From assembly GCF_049801055.1 (NCBI RefSeq), contig NZ_JBNAGF010000005.1:186001-250000 (forward strand): a DNA stretch of 64,000 nucleotides, given 5' to 3'. This DNA comes from JBNAGF01 sp049801055. GTDB taxonomy: Bacteria; Pseudomonadota; Alphaproteobacteria; Rhodobacterales; Rhodobacteraceae. The translations under genes were made by a program, and so were the position numbers. Shown here piece by piece: positions 63,827 to 64,000 of the stretch. Under the pieces are notes generated by a model that was given only the letters and a program-made list of their open reading frames with translations, did not search any database and was not told the DNA's origin. The first letter of the stretch is position 1. Each line of letters begins with the position of its first letter.

Positions 63827-63932
63827 GGACTTGGCCGTCGCAGGCCTGCTGGCATGGCAATTAAATTCTAGACATATCCGTCCATAAAATCCTAACCTCT
63901 GACCGAGATTTCTGTTCGTTTTGGGGGAAAGA

Positions 63933-64000
63933 ATGCTTTTTCGATTTACCAATGGACTATTGAGCGCGCTGACGATTGGCGCCGTCGCCACCGTCTTCTA
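63933..64000 (+). CDS. Start of an exported protein gene (truncated by window edge)
   Basis: ATG at 63933, preceded by GGGGGAAAG, opens a frame to the end of the window encoding a signal-peptide-like MLFRFTNGLLSALTIG. The product cannot be assigned. Confidence 0.5.
   Translation, partial: MLFRFTNGLLSALTIGAVATVF

Noticed and set aside
1..64000. CRISPR array, rRNA operon or complete tRNA gene
   Set aside because: No regularly spaced repeats and no rRNA-like or full tRNA sequence were seen; only the tRNA-Thr fragment at 50248 was found.

Overview
This window comes from a GC-rich alphaproteobacterium, most likely a marine member of the Roseobacter group (Rhodobacterales). The inference rests on gene content: a complete sodium-pumping NADH:quinone reductase set, a monomeric NADP isocitrate dehydrogenase, a CoxMSL-type molybdenum hydroxylase, a BCCT osmolyte transporter, two sulfatases and short overlapping operons. 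No rRNA or complete tRNA gene and no CRISPR array was seen. The left two thirds looks largely like ordinary chromosome. The right part, from about 38 kb and clearly from 50 kb, is accessory, with pseudogenes, insertion sequence remnants, a tRNA fragment beside an integrase, and long gene-poor gaps.

Layout. 0-7.6 kb: a tightly overlapping operon for acyl-CoA carboxylation and oxidation (carboxylase beta and biotin subunits, enoyl-CoA hydratase, nitronate monooxygenase-like flavoprotein, DinB-like metal protein, acyl-CoA dehydrogenase), resembling leucine or acyclic terpene catabolism. 7.7-8.0 kb: a small exported protein gene broken by a one-base frameshift. 8.1-13.5 kb: a LysR regulator divergent from an aminotransferase, a fused alpha/beta 2-oxoacid dehydrogenase E1 and a FabD-like acyltransferase that has lost its malonate-binding arginine. 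13.7-17.6 kb: three subunits of a molybdenum hydroxylase plus an overlapping MoaD-like protein. 17.9-20.1 kb: isocitrate dehydrogenase. 20.8-30.1 kb: nqrABCDEF, then YceI, MarR and CBS genes, then the maturation genes apbE and nqrM. 30.2-38.3 kb: cytochrome P450, ChaC-like cyclotransferase, a TAT-exported binding protein, a sulfatase and a BCCT transporter.

38.5-49.4 kb: a decayed DUF6544-like gene, a tandem pair of paralogous secreted proteins of unknown function, IS3-family remnants, and two modules in which an AraC/OruR-type regulator is divergent from an exported hydrolase (an amidohydrolase and an M19 dipeptidase-like protein), followed by two outer membrane proteins. 50.2-64 kb: a 45-base 3' fragment of a threonine tRNA, a tyrosine integrase, an overlapping unknown gene, a methyltransferase, a DUF5681-like protein, an outer membrane protein, an MscS channel, a large arylsulfatase with a divergent AraC regulator, another beta-barrel protein, a TetR regulator and a truncated gene at the edge. 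From the orientation of the tRNA fragment, the island lies to its right and probably continues past the window.

Most noteworthy: the E1-fusion/FabD-like gene pair, the tandem secreted paralogues, the tRNA-Thr attachment fragment with its unknown co-transcribed gene, a perfect 38-bp operator-like palindrome between yceI and marR, and the repeated regulator-plus-exported-hydrolase modules with dyad or direct-repeat sites in their intergenic regions.
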